34,522 nt of DNA from an uncultured Megasphaera sp. (GCA_900540735.1 UQHB01000024.1:1-34522); one strand, 5' to 3'; shown: positions 7,245 through 16,075, numbered from the stretch's first letter. Numbers and translations: made by a program. The notes: generated by a model from the sequence alone, not told the origin.

Positions 7245-7291
7245 CTGTATTGCACCTCCTTCGTTCTAAAATAGACTTTCATAACTGTGTA

Positions 7292-7300
7292 ATTATACCA
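7292..7300 (-). promoter_or_regulatory. extended -10 promoter of yacL-ispDF-gltX
   Basis: On the - strand, TGG followed by TATAAT (7297-7292) forms an extended -10. The -35 region 17 bp further up is poor (TGGTTT). It lies 48 bp before the yacL start and after the radA terminator, in the place where disA lies in Bacillus. Confidence 0.55.
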
Positions 7301-7380
7301 TATTTTCGCCCTATAAACCATAGGTTATAGGAGACTAAGTGAAAATTTAACGAATCTTTAACTTTGCTGTAACGTCTGTA

Positions 7381-7419
7381 CAAAAAAATCCAGTCAGGAA
7401 CAGATCCTAACTGGATTTA
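7381..7419 (-). terminator. terminator of the ctsR-mcsA-mcsB-clpC-radA operon
   Basis: On the - strand, AAATCCAGTTAGGA pairs with TTCCTGACTGGATTT around TCTG and is followed by a run of T. It starts directly after the radA stop. Confidence 0.9.
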
Positions 7420-7420
7420 C

Positions 7421-8803
7421 TTATTGTTTTGGAAAGGCCTGAGCAATAGCTTCTGCTAAGGTTCGTACGCCTATGATGCGGCATTGGGGCACATCTTTAG
7501 TCGGTATATCTTCGACATTGCCTTTGGGAATGAGGAAGGTCGTAAAGCCCAGCTTAGCCCCTTCTTTGACACGCCGCAAAGCTTGGGGAATGCGGCGAAT
7601 ATCTCCGGTCAGGCCAACTTCGCCCATGACAATGGTCCGGCTATCCATAGACATATCGCGCAGGCTCGAATAAATGGCTAAGGCAATGGCTAAATCAGCA
7701 GCTGTCTCACTGATTTTCAAGCCGCCGACGACGTTGATGTACACGTCTTGCGAGCCTAAGGCAATACCGACGCGCTTTTCTAAGACTGCTAGGAGAATAA
7801 TCAGGCGGTTGTAATCCATACCGGAAGCCGTGCGCCGCGGTACAGGGAATACAGAGTGCGTCGTCAAGGCTTGGACTTCACTGAGGAGGGGACGCATGCC
7901 GTCCATGACTGCAGCAATGGCTGAACCGGCTTGATTAGAAGCCCGTTCTGCTAAGAGCAGCTGCGACGGATTGGCCAGTTCAGCAAGGCCTTTTTCGCCC
8001 ATCGTAAAGAGTCCCGTTTCATTAGTCGAACCAAAGCGATTCTTAATGCCTCGGAGAATGCGGAACTGATAGTTTTTTTCGCCTTCAAAATAAAGGACAA
8101 CGTCTACCATATGTTCCATCATGCGCGGCCCGGCAATGGCCCCTTCTTTTGTCACGTGGCCAATGACGACGACAGGAATGCCCATGGTTTTAGCAAAAGT
8201 CATGAGACGGCTCGTGCATTCCCGGATTTGGGCTAAACTCCCAGGCGTTCCTTCCACGTCGTTGCTGTACATAGTCTGAATGGAGTCAACGACTAAGAGG
8301 CTCGGCTGTCGCTTCTTCGCTTCTTGTAAAATCGCATCGAGCGACGTATCAGCTTGAATGATAAGGTTGTCTGCGTCAATGCCGAGGCGGTCTGCACGGA
8401 GCTTGATTTGCCCTGCCGATTCTTCACCAGACCCATAGAGTACGGTTCCTGTTGTACGGCATACGGACGCCGCGAGTTGCAAAACAATAGTCGATTTACC
8501 AATACCCGGGTCACCGCTGAGGAGAATGAGTGCCCCCGGCACGATGCCGCCGCCCAGGACTCTATCGAGTTCGCCAATACCCGTTTCGACGCGCCGCATC
8601 TGTTCCATTGCAATTTGGCGCAATGATTCCGGTTTCGTCCCAGCTCCTTGCCGCTGCAGGCAATGCGTTCCCTTAGGCGGTTCCGGCTGGATGGCTTCTT
8701 CGGTCATCGTGTTCCATTCACCGCACTGGGGGCACCGTCCGAGCCAGCGGCTGGAAACGCTGCCACAGTTCGTGCAGACATACCGAGTTTTTGCTTTTGC
8801 CAT
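7421..8803 (-). CDS. radA: DNA repair protein RadA (Sms)
   Basis: RadA is a RecA-like ATPase that drives branch migration in recombinational repair and transformation. The 460 residues show the full family plan: an N-terminal C4 zinc finger (YVCTNCG...GRCPQCGEW, about 8-33), the Walker A motif GDPGIGKST near residue 97, the RadA-specific KNRFGSTNE motif near 252, and a C-terminal Lon-protease-like domain (VGGLKISETAADLAIALAIY) without protease function. The start ATG at 8803 follows GAGG by 6 bp. It lies 10 bp after clpC and is the last gene of the ctsR operon, as in Bacillus. In Bacillus disA comes next; here the operon stops with a terminator. Confidence 0.97.
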   Translation of the reverse strand: MAKAKTRYVCTNCGSVSSRWLGRCPQCGEWNTMTEEAIQPEPPKGTHCLQRQGAGTKPESLRQIAMEQMRRVETGIGELDRVLGGGIVPGALILLSGDPGIGKSTIVLQLAASVCRTTGTVLYGSGEESAGQIKLRADRLGIDADNLIIQADTSLDAILQEAKKRQPSLLVVDSIQTMYSNDVEGTPGSLAQIRECTSRLMTFAKTMGIPVVVIGHVTKEGAIAGPRMMEHMVDVVLYFEGEKNYQFRILRGIKNRFGSTNETGLFTMGEKGLAELANPSQLLLAERASNQAGSAIAAVMDGMRPLLSEVQALTTHSVFPVPRRTASGMDYNRLIILLAVLEKRVGIALGSQDVYINVVGGLKISETAADLAIALAIYSSLRDMSMDSRTIVMGEVGLTGDIRRIPQALRRVKEGAKLGFTTFLIPKGNVEDIPTKDVPQCRIIGVRTLAEAIAQAFPKQ

Positions 8804-8813
8804 AGAAACCTCG

Positions 8814-11243
8814 TTATTCCGTCGTAAAGACTAACTTCTTCTTGTCTGCACTATCCATGTGAATGGTGCTGCCTTTTTTCAAGGTGCCTCCTAAGAGCAT
8901 TTCTGAAATCGGGTCTTCTACGAGTTTTTGAATAGCCCGTTTCAGCGGCCGCGCACCGTATGCAAAGTCTGTGCCTGCTTTGACGAGGACATCGTCTGCA
9001 CTGGTCGTCCAGTCCATAGCTACGCCCTTATCTTGGAGACGCTTCGTCAATTCTTCGAGCATAATGCCGACGATACGACGTAAATCTTCTTTTTCCAAGG
9101 GCTTAAAGACGATCATTTCATCGATTCGGTTGAGGAATTCTGGACGGAAGAACCGTTTTACATCGGCCATGATTTCTTTTTTCGCTTCTTTAAAGGCTAC
9201 AGCTCCATCTTTAGCAGCATCTGTGCCTGTAGCAAAGCCCATGACCGGTGCTTTCGGTTTTAAGTGGCCTGCGCCGAGGTTGCTGGTCATGATGATGACG
9301 GTGTTACGGAAATCGACAGTCCGTCCTTTCGAGTCCGTCAACCGCCCTTCATCAAGGACTTGTAAGAGTAAATTGAAGAAATCGCTATTCGCCTTTTCTA
9401 CTTCATCAAAGAGGATGACGCTGTACGGTTTTTCCCGTACTTTATCAGTTAGTTCGCCCCCTTCTTCGTAGCCCACATAGCCCGGAGGGGCCCCAACGAG
9501 ACGGGAGACACTGTATTTTTCCATAAATTCGCTCATATCAATGCGAATCATAGCATCAGCACTGCCAAAGAGCTGCCGTGCTAAGGTCCGAGCCAGTTCC
9601 GTTTTCCCGACACCGCTCGGGCCGAGGAATAAGAACGAACCAATAGGCCGATTGACATCTTTCAGGCCGGCTCTTGCCCGACGAACAGCTTTGGCCACAG
9701 CGGTGACCGCATCGTCTTGACTAATGACCCGTTTATGCAATTCATCTTCTAAATGGAGGAGCCGCTGCGATTCCGTTTCTGTAATCTGCTGTACTGGCAC
9801 GCCTGTCCACTGGGAGACAATATCGGCAATATCTTTGGCCGTAATGACGAGTTTTTTATCATCATTTTGTTTCCGTTCTTTTTGCATAATTGCAATTTCA
9901 TCGGATAATTTTTTCGCTTCGTCCCGCAGAGCTGCGCATTTTTCAAAATCTTCACTAGCTAGAGCCGCTTCTTTTTCTTTATGTAAATCAGCGAGCTGGT
10001 CTTCTTTGGCTTTGACATCTTGCGACGGCGTGTAAACAGCCATGCGGACTTTCGCCGCTGCTTCGTCCATGACATCGATAGCTTTATCCGGCAAGAAGCG
10101 GTCTGAAATGTAGCGCGCCGATAATTTCACAGCAGCCTTGACGGCATCATCTGTAATGCGAGCTTTGTGGAATGCTTCGTACCGATCGCGGAGACCGAAG
10201 AGGATAGCTTCTGCATCTTTTTCGGTCGGTTCTTTGACGAGAATCGGCTGGAACCGCCGTGCTAAAGCAGTATCTTTTTCGATATGCTTCTTGTATTCAT
10301 CGCGGGTCGTCGCACCAATGCACTGGAGTTCTCCACGAGCCAAGGCCGGTTTTAAAATATTAGCTGCATCCATAGCTCCTTCGACAGCACCGGCACCGAT
10401 GAGCTGATGGAGTTCATCAATAAAGACGATGAGATTATCATCTTTTTCAATGAGTTCAATGACTTTCTTCAGCCGTTCTTCAAATTCGCCACGGTATTTC
10501 GTACCCGCTACGAGACTAGCCAAATCGAGGGAAAAGATTTTCTTCTGCAAGAGAATATCCGGTACGTTGCCAGTCGTAATGCGCTGAGCTAAGCCTTCGG
10601 CAATAGCCGTTTTGCCCACGCCAGGCGCGCCGATGAGGACCGGGTTGTTTTTCGTGCGGCGGCATAAAATCTGGATGACTCGGTTAATTTCGTTCTTCCG
10701 GCCAATGACCGGATCGATTTTACCGAGTTTAGCCATTTCGTTTAAGTCGCGGCCAAAATCATTTAAATCGATTTGACCAGGAGCCATTTCACCATCTTCT
10801 TCATCAAAAGGCGAACCGCCCATGAGGTCGTTGAGCTTTTGTTCTACTGCGTCTGGCGCAATATCCATGCCTTCGAGAATGCGAATGGCCATGCCGCTGC
10901 CTTCTTGAAGAAGACCAGTTAAAATATGTTCTGTCCCGACATAGCTCTGACCCAAACGATTGGCTTCACTGACGGCTAATTCCATAGCCTGTTTGGTCCG
11001 CGGTGTGAGCCGTAATTCTGTTGGCGACACACTGCCTAGGCCAATGGACTGTTCAATAGCACGGCTCACATTGTCCGACGTCAAGCCTAACTGCGAGAGT
11101 AATTGACCGGCTAAGCCGCTGCGGTTGAGGACTAAGCCTAATAATATATGTTCAGTGCCTACGTAGTTGTGACGAAACTTTTGCGCTGCGTCTTGTGCGT
11201 ACTGAAGCACTTTTTTAGCATCATTTGTAAAACGATTATACAT
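8814..11243 (-). CDS. clpC: ClpC AAA+ unfoldase
   Basis: ClpC is the Hsp100 unfoldase that feeds substrates, including arginine-phosphorylated proteins marked by McsB, to ClpP. The 809 residues match Bacillus ClpC in length and layout: two N-terminal Clp repeats (1-145), AAA1 with Walker A GAPGVGKTAIAEGLA near 207 and Walker B IVFIDELHQL, a short middle domain with a UVR-like motif (FEKCAALRDEAKKL, about 430-450) rather than the long ClpB middle domain, and AAA2 with GPSGVGKTELA near 539. A loop containing MGF (KAPVMGFATG) sits where the ClpP-binding loop is expected. The ATG at 11243 follows AAGGAAGTG by 7 bp. It lies 14 bp after mcsB in the same operon. clpP itself is not in this window. 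Confidence 0.97.
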   Translation of the reverse strand: MYNRFTNDAKKVLQYAQDAAQKFRHNYVGTEHILLGLVLNRSGLAGQLLSQLGLTSDNVSRAIEQSIGLGSVSPTELRLTPRTKQAMELAVSEANRLGQSYVGTEHILTGLLQEGSGMAIRILEGMDIAPDAVEQKLNDLMGGSPFDEEDGEMAPGQIDLNDFGRDLNEMAKLGKIDPVIGRKNEINRVIQILCRRTKNNPVLIGAPGVGKTAIAEGLAQRITTGNVPDILLQKKIFSLDLASLVAGTKYRGEFEERLKKVIELIEKDDNLIVFIDELHQLIGAGAVEGAMDAANILKPALARGELQCIGATTRDEYKKHIEKDTALARRFQPILVKEPTEKDAEAILFGLRDRYEAFHKARITDDAVKAAVKLSARYISDRFLPDKAIDVMDEAAAKVRMAVYTPSQDVKAKEDQLADLHKEKEAALASEDFEKCAALRDEAKKLSDEIAIMQKERKQNDDKKLVITAKDIADIVSQWTGVPVQQITETESQRLLHLEDELHKRVISQDDAVTAVAKAVRRARAGLKDVNRPIGSFLFLGPSGVGKTELARTLARQLFGSADAMIRIDMSEFMEKYSVSRLVGAPPGYVGYEEGGELTDKVREKPYSVILFDEVEKANSDFFNLLLQVLDEGRLTDSKGRTVDFRNTVIIMTSNLGAGHLKPKAPVMGFATGTDAAKDGAVAFKEAKKEIMADVKRFFRPEFLNRIDEMIVFKPLEKEDLRRIVGIMLEELTKRLQDKGVAMDWTTSADDVLVKAGTDFAYGARPLKRAIQKLVEDPISEMLLGGTLKKGSTIHMDSADKKKLVFTTE

Positions 11244-11257
11244 AGTTATTCACTTCC

Positions 11258-12340
11258 TTATACAGGGCGGTGCGCTGCAATGGCATACTCTTTGAGCAGC
11301 TTGCGAACGGCCTGCGCCCGTTGTTGTAAAAGCTCTTCATCAGACAAGGTCTGTCCTTCGTGGAGAGCCTGCAAATACGTCGGTTCTAAGACGGCCAGCA
11401 TCGCTGGATGGACTAAGGGATTTTCTCCAAGTACACCTTGGTCAATACCAAAGCGTAAATCACTGGCTAAGGCAATGGCTTCGTCTTCTTCAAGGAGGTC
11501 GGCATAAGATAAAATCCCATAGGCCCGAAAGGCCTTATCGACTAAGCGGAGTTCATCATGGCTCCAGAGAACGGCCCGGCAGTTTCGTTCTTCTTGAATG
11601 ATTTGCAAGACTAACTGCTGGAGCTGTTCGAGAATATCCGTTTCTGAAACGCCTAAGGTAATTTGATTCGTAATCTGGAACACATTGCCTAAGGTACTGC
11701 CTCGTTCGCCGTAGAGACTGCCAATGGCAAAACCAAACTTCGTAATCCCTTGGACAATACGATTCAACCGTTTCATGGCGACGATAGCCGGAATGTGAAT
11801 ATTCACACCGGCAATGAGGCCTGTGCCCGTCATAGTCGGGCTCGTCGTCAAATAACCAACGTCATCGCGAAAGGCAAAATTAATATGGCTTTCTAAGGTA
11901 TCGTCGATTTGCGCCGCATCATCCCAGACTTGCTGGAGATTAAATCCCGGTGCTGCCGTTTGAATACAGAAATGATCTGTTTCATTGAGGAGAATCGACA
12001 CGGCTCCATCATTACGCCACAGTCCCCCCCGCTGTTTCGGTTGATCAATATGGGCTGCTGTCGAAAGATGATGAAAGGCTAAGAGTTCCCGATTTAAGGG
12101 CGACACATCGTCTAAGGCCGTATACGTATACGTACCATGGCCAATCGCATTGAGTGCGTCGATTTGCCCTTTGCCGACAGTGAGGACTTTTTCTAAATCC
12201 TCTGTCTTAGCCCGAAGCGGAAAGGCGCAACCTTCCATATTGCGGACGAGACGGACCCGGCTGTCCAAGACGACATCACTGTATTTTCCTTTCACTTCTT
12301 GCCACGGCAAGAGAGGGCGACGTAACATAGTCAGTAACAT
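11258..12340 (-). CDS. mcsB: protein-arginine kinase McsB
   Basis: McsB phosphorylates arginine side chains, marking proteins for ClpCP, and in Bacillus also acts on CtsR. It belongs to the phosphagen (guanido) kinase fold: DVVLDSRVRLVRNMEG at the nucleotide-binding N-terminus, LWRNDGAVSILLNETDHF in the catalytic core, TMTGTGLIAGVNIHIPAI, and QEERNCRAVLW near the C-terminal third. I place the start at the ATG at 12340 (MLLTMLRRPLLPW) because GAAGGAGG lies 6 bp before it. The frame also runs back to 12388 through the end of mcsA, but without a ribosome binding site. This gives 360 residues, close to Bacillus McsB. The gene starts one base after the mcsA stop, which implies translational coupling with its activator. 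Confidence 0.95.
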   Translation of the reverse strand: MLLTMLRRPLLPWQEVKGKYSDVVLDSRVRLVRNMEGCAFPLRAKTEDLEKVLTVGKGQIDALNAIGHGTYTYTALDDVSPLNRELLAFHHLSTAAHIDQPKQRGGLWRNDGAVSILLNETDHFCIQTAAPGFNLQQVWDDAAQIDDTLESHINFAFRDDVGYLTTSPTMTGTGLIAGVNIHIPAIVAMKRLNRIVQGITKFGFAIGSLYGERGSTLGNVFQITNQITLGVSETDILEQLQQLVLQIIQEERNCRAVLWSHDELRLVDKAFRAYGILSYADLLEEDEAIALASDLRFGIDQGVLGENPLVHPAMLAVLEPTYLQALHEGQTLSDEELLQQRAQAVRKLLKEYAIAAHRPV

Positions 12341-12341
12341 C

Positions 12342-12851
12342 TTATCCCTCCTTCGTCGGTAATTGCCGCTGGAGCGCGCGAATTTCATCGCGTACTTTCG
12401 CAGCTTCTTCGTACCGTTCTTCTTTGACTAACTGCTGCAAATGCTGGCGGAGCCGCTTGATTTGCGTAGCCGTCCGAAAGACACCTGTACCGCGATTAGG
12501 CACTTTGCCAACGTGCTGGCTGTGCCCGTGAATACGCCGCATAAGCGGCGGAATTTCTTCTTTAAAGGCTTCATAACACTTCGGGCAGCCAAACTTCCCG
12601 AGACGGTTAAACTCACTATACGTCAGGCCGCACGCCGGGCATACTGGTTCCGGGCCGTCGTCGCCTTCATAGGCTGGGTAGGCCATTTTGCGGAAGAAAT
12701 CATTATCAATAATATTTAATTCCCGTAAGGCTCCTAACTGCCCTTCTTTGCGGGCACAATGAGCACAGAGATGGATTTCCGTCCGTCTGCCGTTTTCAAT
12801 TTTCGTAATGTAGACGACAGCTTCTCGTTTTTCGCAAACGTCACATAACAT
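12342..12851 (-). CDS. mcsA: McsA, zinc-binding activator of McsB
   Basis: McsA binds and activates the arginine kinase McsB. The 169 residues carry two pairs of CxxC motifs, MLCDVCEKRE...LCAHCARKE at the N-terminus and VCPACG...FGCPKCYEAF near 80-105, and a C-terminal UVR domain (EERYEEAAKVRDEIRALQ) of the kind that binds Clp/Uvr partners. The start is the ATG at 12851, 8 bp after AAGGAGG; the GTG at 12869 would overlap that ribosome binding site. It lies 22 bp after ctsR and is followed with one base between by mcsB. The family layout is complete. Confidence 0.95.
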   Translation of the reverse strand: MLCDVCEKREAVVYITKIENGRRTEIHLCAHCARKEGQLGALRELNIIDNDFFRKMAYPAYEGDDGPEPVCPACGLTYSEFNRLGKFGCPKCYEAFKEEIPPLMRRIHGHSQHVGKVPNRGTGVFRTATQIKRLRQHLQQLVKEERYEEAAKVRDEIRALQRQLPTKEG

Positions 12852-12873
12852 AGGCTTCGCCTCCTTCACGTAC

Positions 12874-13332
12874 TTACCGTACGTTTAAATGGCGGATAAT
12901 ATCAGAAAGGACAGCCATACGTTGTTCTTCATCATCGATGTTCTTGAAAATAGACTTAAACGTATGGTGCATCATAATAGCTTCACGATTCGTCAGGCGG
13001 TGTTGTTTAATGAGGCGGAATAAAAATACATCCATGTCGTCCATCGTAATGTGTACGGCCGGTAAATGGGACTGGACCAGTACGGGCGCACGATTGTTTT
13101 CTTTTTTCGGCGTCAGTTTAATAATCCGTACGAATCCACCAGAACCACGCCGCGATTCGACTAAAAAACCTTTATCATTCGAAAAGCGCGTACTCAGGAC
13201 GTAACTAATCTGGGATGGTGCGCATTGCAGCTCATCGGCCAGTTCATTGCGACGGAGAACGATATTTTCTTCCTCTTCTTGTAATAATTTATGCAAAATT
13301 ACTTGTTCGATTTTATCTGCTAAAACACCCAT
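12874..13332 (-). CDS. ctsR: CtsR, repressor of class III heat-shock genes
   Basis: CtsR represses its own operon and other clp genes and is released by heat. The 152 residues begin with a winged helix-turn-helix (NELADELQCAPSQISYVLST) followed by the glycine-rich wing VESRRGSGGFVRI, the part that reads DNA in the family. The C-terminal domain (TNREAIMMHHTFKSI...EEQRMAVLSDIIRHL) is the McsB-responsive dimerisation part. Start choice: ATG at 13332 with AGGTGAG before it; GTG at 13341 is possible and would add three residues. It is the first gene of the operon. Its promoter carries AGTCAAA-type heptads, so autoregulation is likely. Confidence 0.95.
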   Translation of the reverse strand: MGVLADKIEQVILHKLLQEEEENIVLRRNELADELQCAPSQISYVLSTRFSNDKGFLVESRRGSGGFVRIIKLTPKKENNRAPVLVQSHLPAVHITMDDMDVFLFRLIKQHRLTNREAIMMHHTFKSIFKNIDDEEQRMAVLSDIIRHLNVR

Positions 13333-13373
13333 CACTCTCACCTGTTCCTATATATAATGGACAAAGTCTAAAG

Positions 13374-13428
13374 ATTCACCTTTTGACTTTCTCAAGACTA
13401 TTATATTCGTCTTTTTGACTATTTGCAA
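13374..13428 (-). promoter_or_regulatory. ctsR operon promoter with CtsR-box-like repeats
   Basis: On the - strand, TTGCAA (13428-13423), a 17-bp spacer and TATAAT (13405-13400) form the promoter. Two heptad pairs are present: TTGCAAA-T-AGTCAAA (13428-13414), covering the -35 box and spacer, and AGTCAAA-A-GGTGAAT (13388-13374), just downstream of the expected start. Heptads close to (A/G)GTCAAA are the known CtsR recognition units. Here they repeat with an 8-bp period; the known consensus has a 3-nt gap (10-bp period). Confidence 0.6.
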
Positions 13429-13489
13429 GATATTTTCTATGTGAAAGACAAATGATATAATACTAATTTTCAATTACTAGTCTCTATAC

Positions 13490-14312
13490 TTACTGCGGAA
13501 ACGTATCTTTGACGCAAGAAATGAACCGCTTCACTGCTAAGGGACAGCCATCAATAGCCTTGACGGCAAGGCCCAACTGCCGCCGTGCCGGTGGATTGAG
13601 AGGGCGCGTAATGATATGGGGATGAGACGCAGCACACAAGTCTAAAATCAATTTCGGCTGCATGCCTACGCCTAAGCCTTCATCAATCATGTACATGACG
13701 GCATAATCCGAATTGGATGTAAACGTCGAAATAATAGAGACGTTTTGGTCTTCAAAATAGCGCGACACATCTTTATCGATGCCATCGATAGAACGGAACA
13801 TAAAGAAAATTTCACTCATTAACTGCGCCGGTGTAATAGAAGAACAGGCAGCAAGTGGATGGTCTTTTGCCAAGACCGCTAAGTACTCGTCTTCCATAAT
13901 GGGCACCCAGTCATAGGCCTGCTGGGGCTGTTTGGAGAAAAAGGCTACGTCTAAAAAACCTGACGACAACCAGCCTTCGAGGGTTTTAATGCTATTTTCT
14001 TCGACAATATCTAGTTGAATTTCTGGGTACTGTTGGCGAAAAGCTTTGAAAATCTTCGGCACTAACGCACAGGCAATAGTCGGAAAACAGCCGACGCGGA
14101 CTTTCCCTGTTTTTATACGGCGAATTTCAGGCAAGGCCTTTTCCCCTTCCAAAGTCAAGGCTACGCATTAAAAGCGGAAAGCCGCATTCTTTTTCCATAC
14201 TATTCATCATGTGCGTTATCCCTAATTGGGTATATCCTAAATCATTTGCAGCCTTAATAAAACTGCCTCTGTCAACGACAGCTAAAAATACTTCATACTT
14301 ACGAATGTCCAT
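13490..14312 (-). pseudogene. LysR-family regulator, broken by frameshift and deletion
   Basis: An ATG at 14312, preceded by GGGAGG, starts a typical LysR winged helix-turn-helix (MDIRKYEVFLAVVDRGSF, then AANDLGYTQLGITHMMNSME). After FPLLMRS at about 14160 the frame is lost and ends within 12 residues. The next frame takes up the family pattern at TLEGEKALPEIRR and runs through a complete effector-binding domain (VRVGCFPTIACALVPKIF to the stop at 13490). Compared with the family, the residues after RS and about 20-25 residues of the linker helix between LPEIRR and TGKVRVG are missing, so at least two changes have occurred. A plain sequencing error would not explain the linker loss. It is divergent to the oxidoreductase at 14473, a classic regulator-target layout, so that gene may have lost its regulator. 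Confidence 0.8.
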
Positions 14313-14337
14313 GCCAATCCCTCCCGGTGTCATCTAT

Positions 14338-14370
14338 TCCTATACACCCTATACTCCCTATACTCTATAT
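14338..14370. repeat. 9-bp tandem repeats before the lysR remnant
   Basis: TCCTATACA, CCCTATACT, CCCTATACT and a partial CTATAT follow each other at 9-bp spacing, just downstream of the lysR -10 box (14373-14378 on the - strand). They may be regulator half-sites or a slippage tract. Confidence 0.5.
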
Positions 14371-14397
14371 GCATTATACCATAGATTCGTTCATTTC

Positions 14398-14440
14398 TTG
14401 TCAAAACTAAAAATTTCCCGTATACTAAAGAAAAGTATAC
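14398..14440 (+). promoter_or_regulatory. promoter of the disulfide oxidoreductase gene with inverted repeat
   Basis: TTGTCA (14398-14403), 17-bp spacer, TATACT (14421-14426). GTATAC occurs at 14420-14425 and 14435-14440 with 9 bp between, covering the -10 box and start site. The -35 overlaps a - strand TTGACA/ACAAGA that belongs to the lysR promoter (-10 at 14378-14373), so the two promoters are back to back. Confidence 0.7.
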
Positions 14441-14472
14441 AAATAGAGTAAACTACATGAGGTGAACTATAC

Positions 14473-15984
14473 ATGAAACATTATGATGTCATTGTTATTG
14501 GTACAGGCGCGGCGAATATCGTCACGGACGCGGCTCTTCTCCAAGGCTTGTCCATTGCCATTATCGAACGGGGCCGCTTTGGCGGTACGTGCTTAAACCG
14601 CGGCTGTATTCCAACGAAAATCATAGTAACCGCTGCTAATACGATTCGTGAATTGCGCGAAGCTGATCACATCGGTGTCTCTGTCGACAATGTCCGTCTC
14701 GATTGGGACGTCATGTCCAAGCGTCTGTGGCATAAAGTCGATGAAAGCTTTGGCATTAAGCCCTACTACGACGCATATCCAAACATCGACATTTACGAAG
14801 GGACGGCTTCCTTTATAGATAAAAAAGCTTTGCGCGTCGACTTAAACGCTGGCGGCACCGTCGAATTAGACGGCGAAAAAATCTTCATCGGCACTGGGGG
14901 ACGCACGAAAGTCCCGACATTCCCAGGCCTCGAGGACGTAGGCTACATTACGTCAGAAACGTTCTTTGGCCCGGCCTATCCTAAGGCTCCGTATAAGAGT
15001 TTGATTATCTTAGGTGGCGGCCCCATTGGCTGCGAATTTGCCCATGCCTTCGACGCAGCTGGTACAAGGGTTACGTTAGTACAGCATAACGTGCGCCTTT
15101 TGCCGAAAGAAGACGAAGCCGTATCGGCCTTCTTGCTAAAACAATTCCAAGGCTATGGCATAGACGTACGGCTCAATCAGGACACTATTGCCGTCCATCG
15201 TGAAGGAACAGAAAAAGTCTTGACCATCCGCAACCGCACGACCGGTGAAGAACAAGTCGTCCGAGCTGAAGAAATCCTCGTCGCACCGGGCATCGTCCCC
15301 ATGACGGACTTGCTCCACTTGGAACACACAGACGTACAGACGGACAAACGCGGCTATATTTTGACGAATGAATTCTTAGAAACGACGGCTTCCGGTATTT
15401 GGGCTCTTGGCGATGTCAATGGCGAAGCACCGTTCCGTCATAAAGCCAACTACGAAGCAGAAATTTTAGCGCATAACCTCTTCTCTGGTCATCGGCCGGA
15501 ACAATGGCGGTGGGCCCAATACGATGTCGTCCCAGCTGTGACTTACACCTATCCTGAAGCAGCTCACGTTGGCCTTACGGAAACGCAGGCCTTAAACGCT
15601 GGCTACACCGTCGAAACAGCCATCAACCACTACTCATCGTCTGCCAAAGGCTACGCTCTTGGCTACGAACCGGGAGAAGATAACGACGGCTTCATTAAGC
15701 TCGTCCTCGACAGCCAGACGAAGCACGTCTTAGGGGCGCATATTATTGGCAAAGAAGCATCCATTCTCATTCAGCCTTTTATTAATTTGTTAAATTGCGG
15801 CCTCCACACGCTGCAGCCAGTCCATGCAGAATTTGGCTCGAATACAGCGCAAAAACTCCGCGCCTTGCCCCTGACGCGCAACTTAGACCCGAAATCAGTC
15901 TATACCATCAGCGAAACCATGACGCCCCATCCGTCTCTCTCAGAAGTGACCATGTGGACCCGTTACTACTACGAAAAAAAATAA
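14473..15984 (+). CDS. FAD-dependent pyridine nucleotide-disulfide oxidoreductase
   Basis: A 503-residue flavoprotein of the glutathione reductase / dihydrolipoyl dehydrogenase / mycothione reductase family. Visible parts: FAD-binding YDVIVIGTGAANIVTDAA (4-21), redox-active cysteine pair GGTCLNRGCIPTK (about 36-48), NAD(P)-binding ILGGGPIGCEFAHAF (about 178), second FAD motif GIWALGDVNG (about 310), and a dimerisation domain from about 345 ending HPSLSEVTMW, whose His-Pro matches the usual catalytic HP pair. It therefore should reduce a small disulfide or a protein-bound disulfide with NAD(P)H. The substrate cannot be read: no lipoyl enzymes are near, and the overall look is closest to mycothione-reductase-like proteins of anaerobes. 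The ATG at 14473 follows AGGTGA by 8 bp. It is monocistronic, between its own promoter and terminator, divergent to the lysR remnant. Confidence 0.9.
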   Translation: MKHYDVIVIGTGAANIVTDAALLQGLSIAIIERGRFGGTCLNRGCIPTKIIVTAANTIRELREADHIGVSVDNVRLDWDVMSKRLWHKVDESFGIKPYYDAYPNIDIYEGTASFIDKKALRVDLNAGGTVELDGEKIFIGTGGRTKVPTFPGLEDVGYITSETFFGPAYPKAPYKSLIILGGGPIGCEFAHAFDAAGTRVTLVQHNVRLLPKEDEAVSAFLLKQFQGYGIDVRLNQDTIAVHREGTEKVLTIRNRTTGEEQVVRAEEILVAPGIVPMTDLLHLEHTDVQTDKRGYILTNEFLETTASGIWALGDVNGEAPFRHKANYEAEILAHNLFSGHRPEQWRWAQYDVVPAVTYTYPEAAHVGLTETQALNAGYTVETAINHYSSSAKGYALGYEPGEDNDGFIKLVLDSQTKHVLGAHIIGKEASILIQPFINLLNCGLHTLQPVHAEFGSNTAQKLRALPLTRNLDPKSVYTISETMTPHPSLSEVTMWTRYYYEKK

Positions 15985-16000
15985 AATAAAGATTTTCTAT

Positions 16001-16050
16001 TATACAAAAAAAGCATGCATTACATTTTTAATGCATGCTTCTTTTGTATA
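16001..16050. terminator. strong bidirectional terminator
   Basis: AAGCATGCATTA (16011-16022) and TAATGCATGCTT (16029-16040) pair perfectly. The outer arms TATACAAAA (16001-16009) and TTTTGTATA (16042-16050) extend the stem to about 21 pairs with A/T runs on both sides. It ends the oxidoreductase gene. Confidence 0.85.
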
Positions 16051-16056
16051 CTTTTT

Positions 16057-16075
16057 CTTGACTTTTTAGTATAAT
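16057..16075 (+). promoter_or_regulatory. promoter of the antiporter gene
   Basis: TATAAT at 16070-16075; the position 17 bp upstream reads TATACT (16047-16052), a weak -35 inside the terminator arm. A single CTTGACT heptad (16057-16063) lies in the spacer. The 14 bases from AG at 16068 (AGTATAATCATAAT) also occur at the clpB promoter (19793-19806). Confidence 0.45.
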
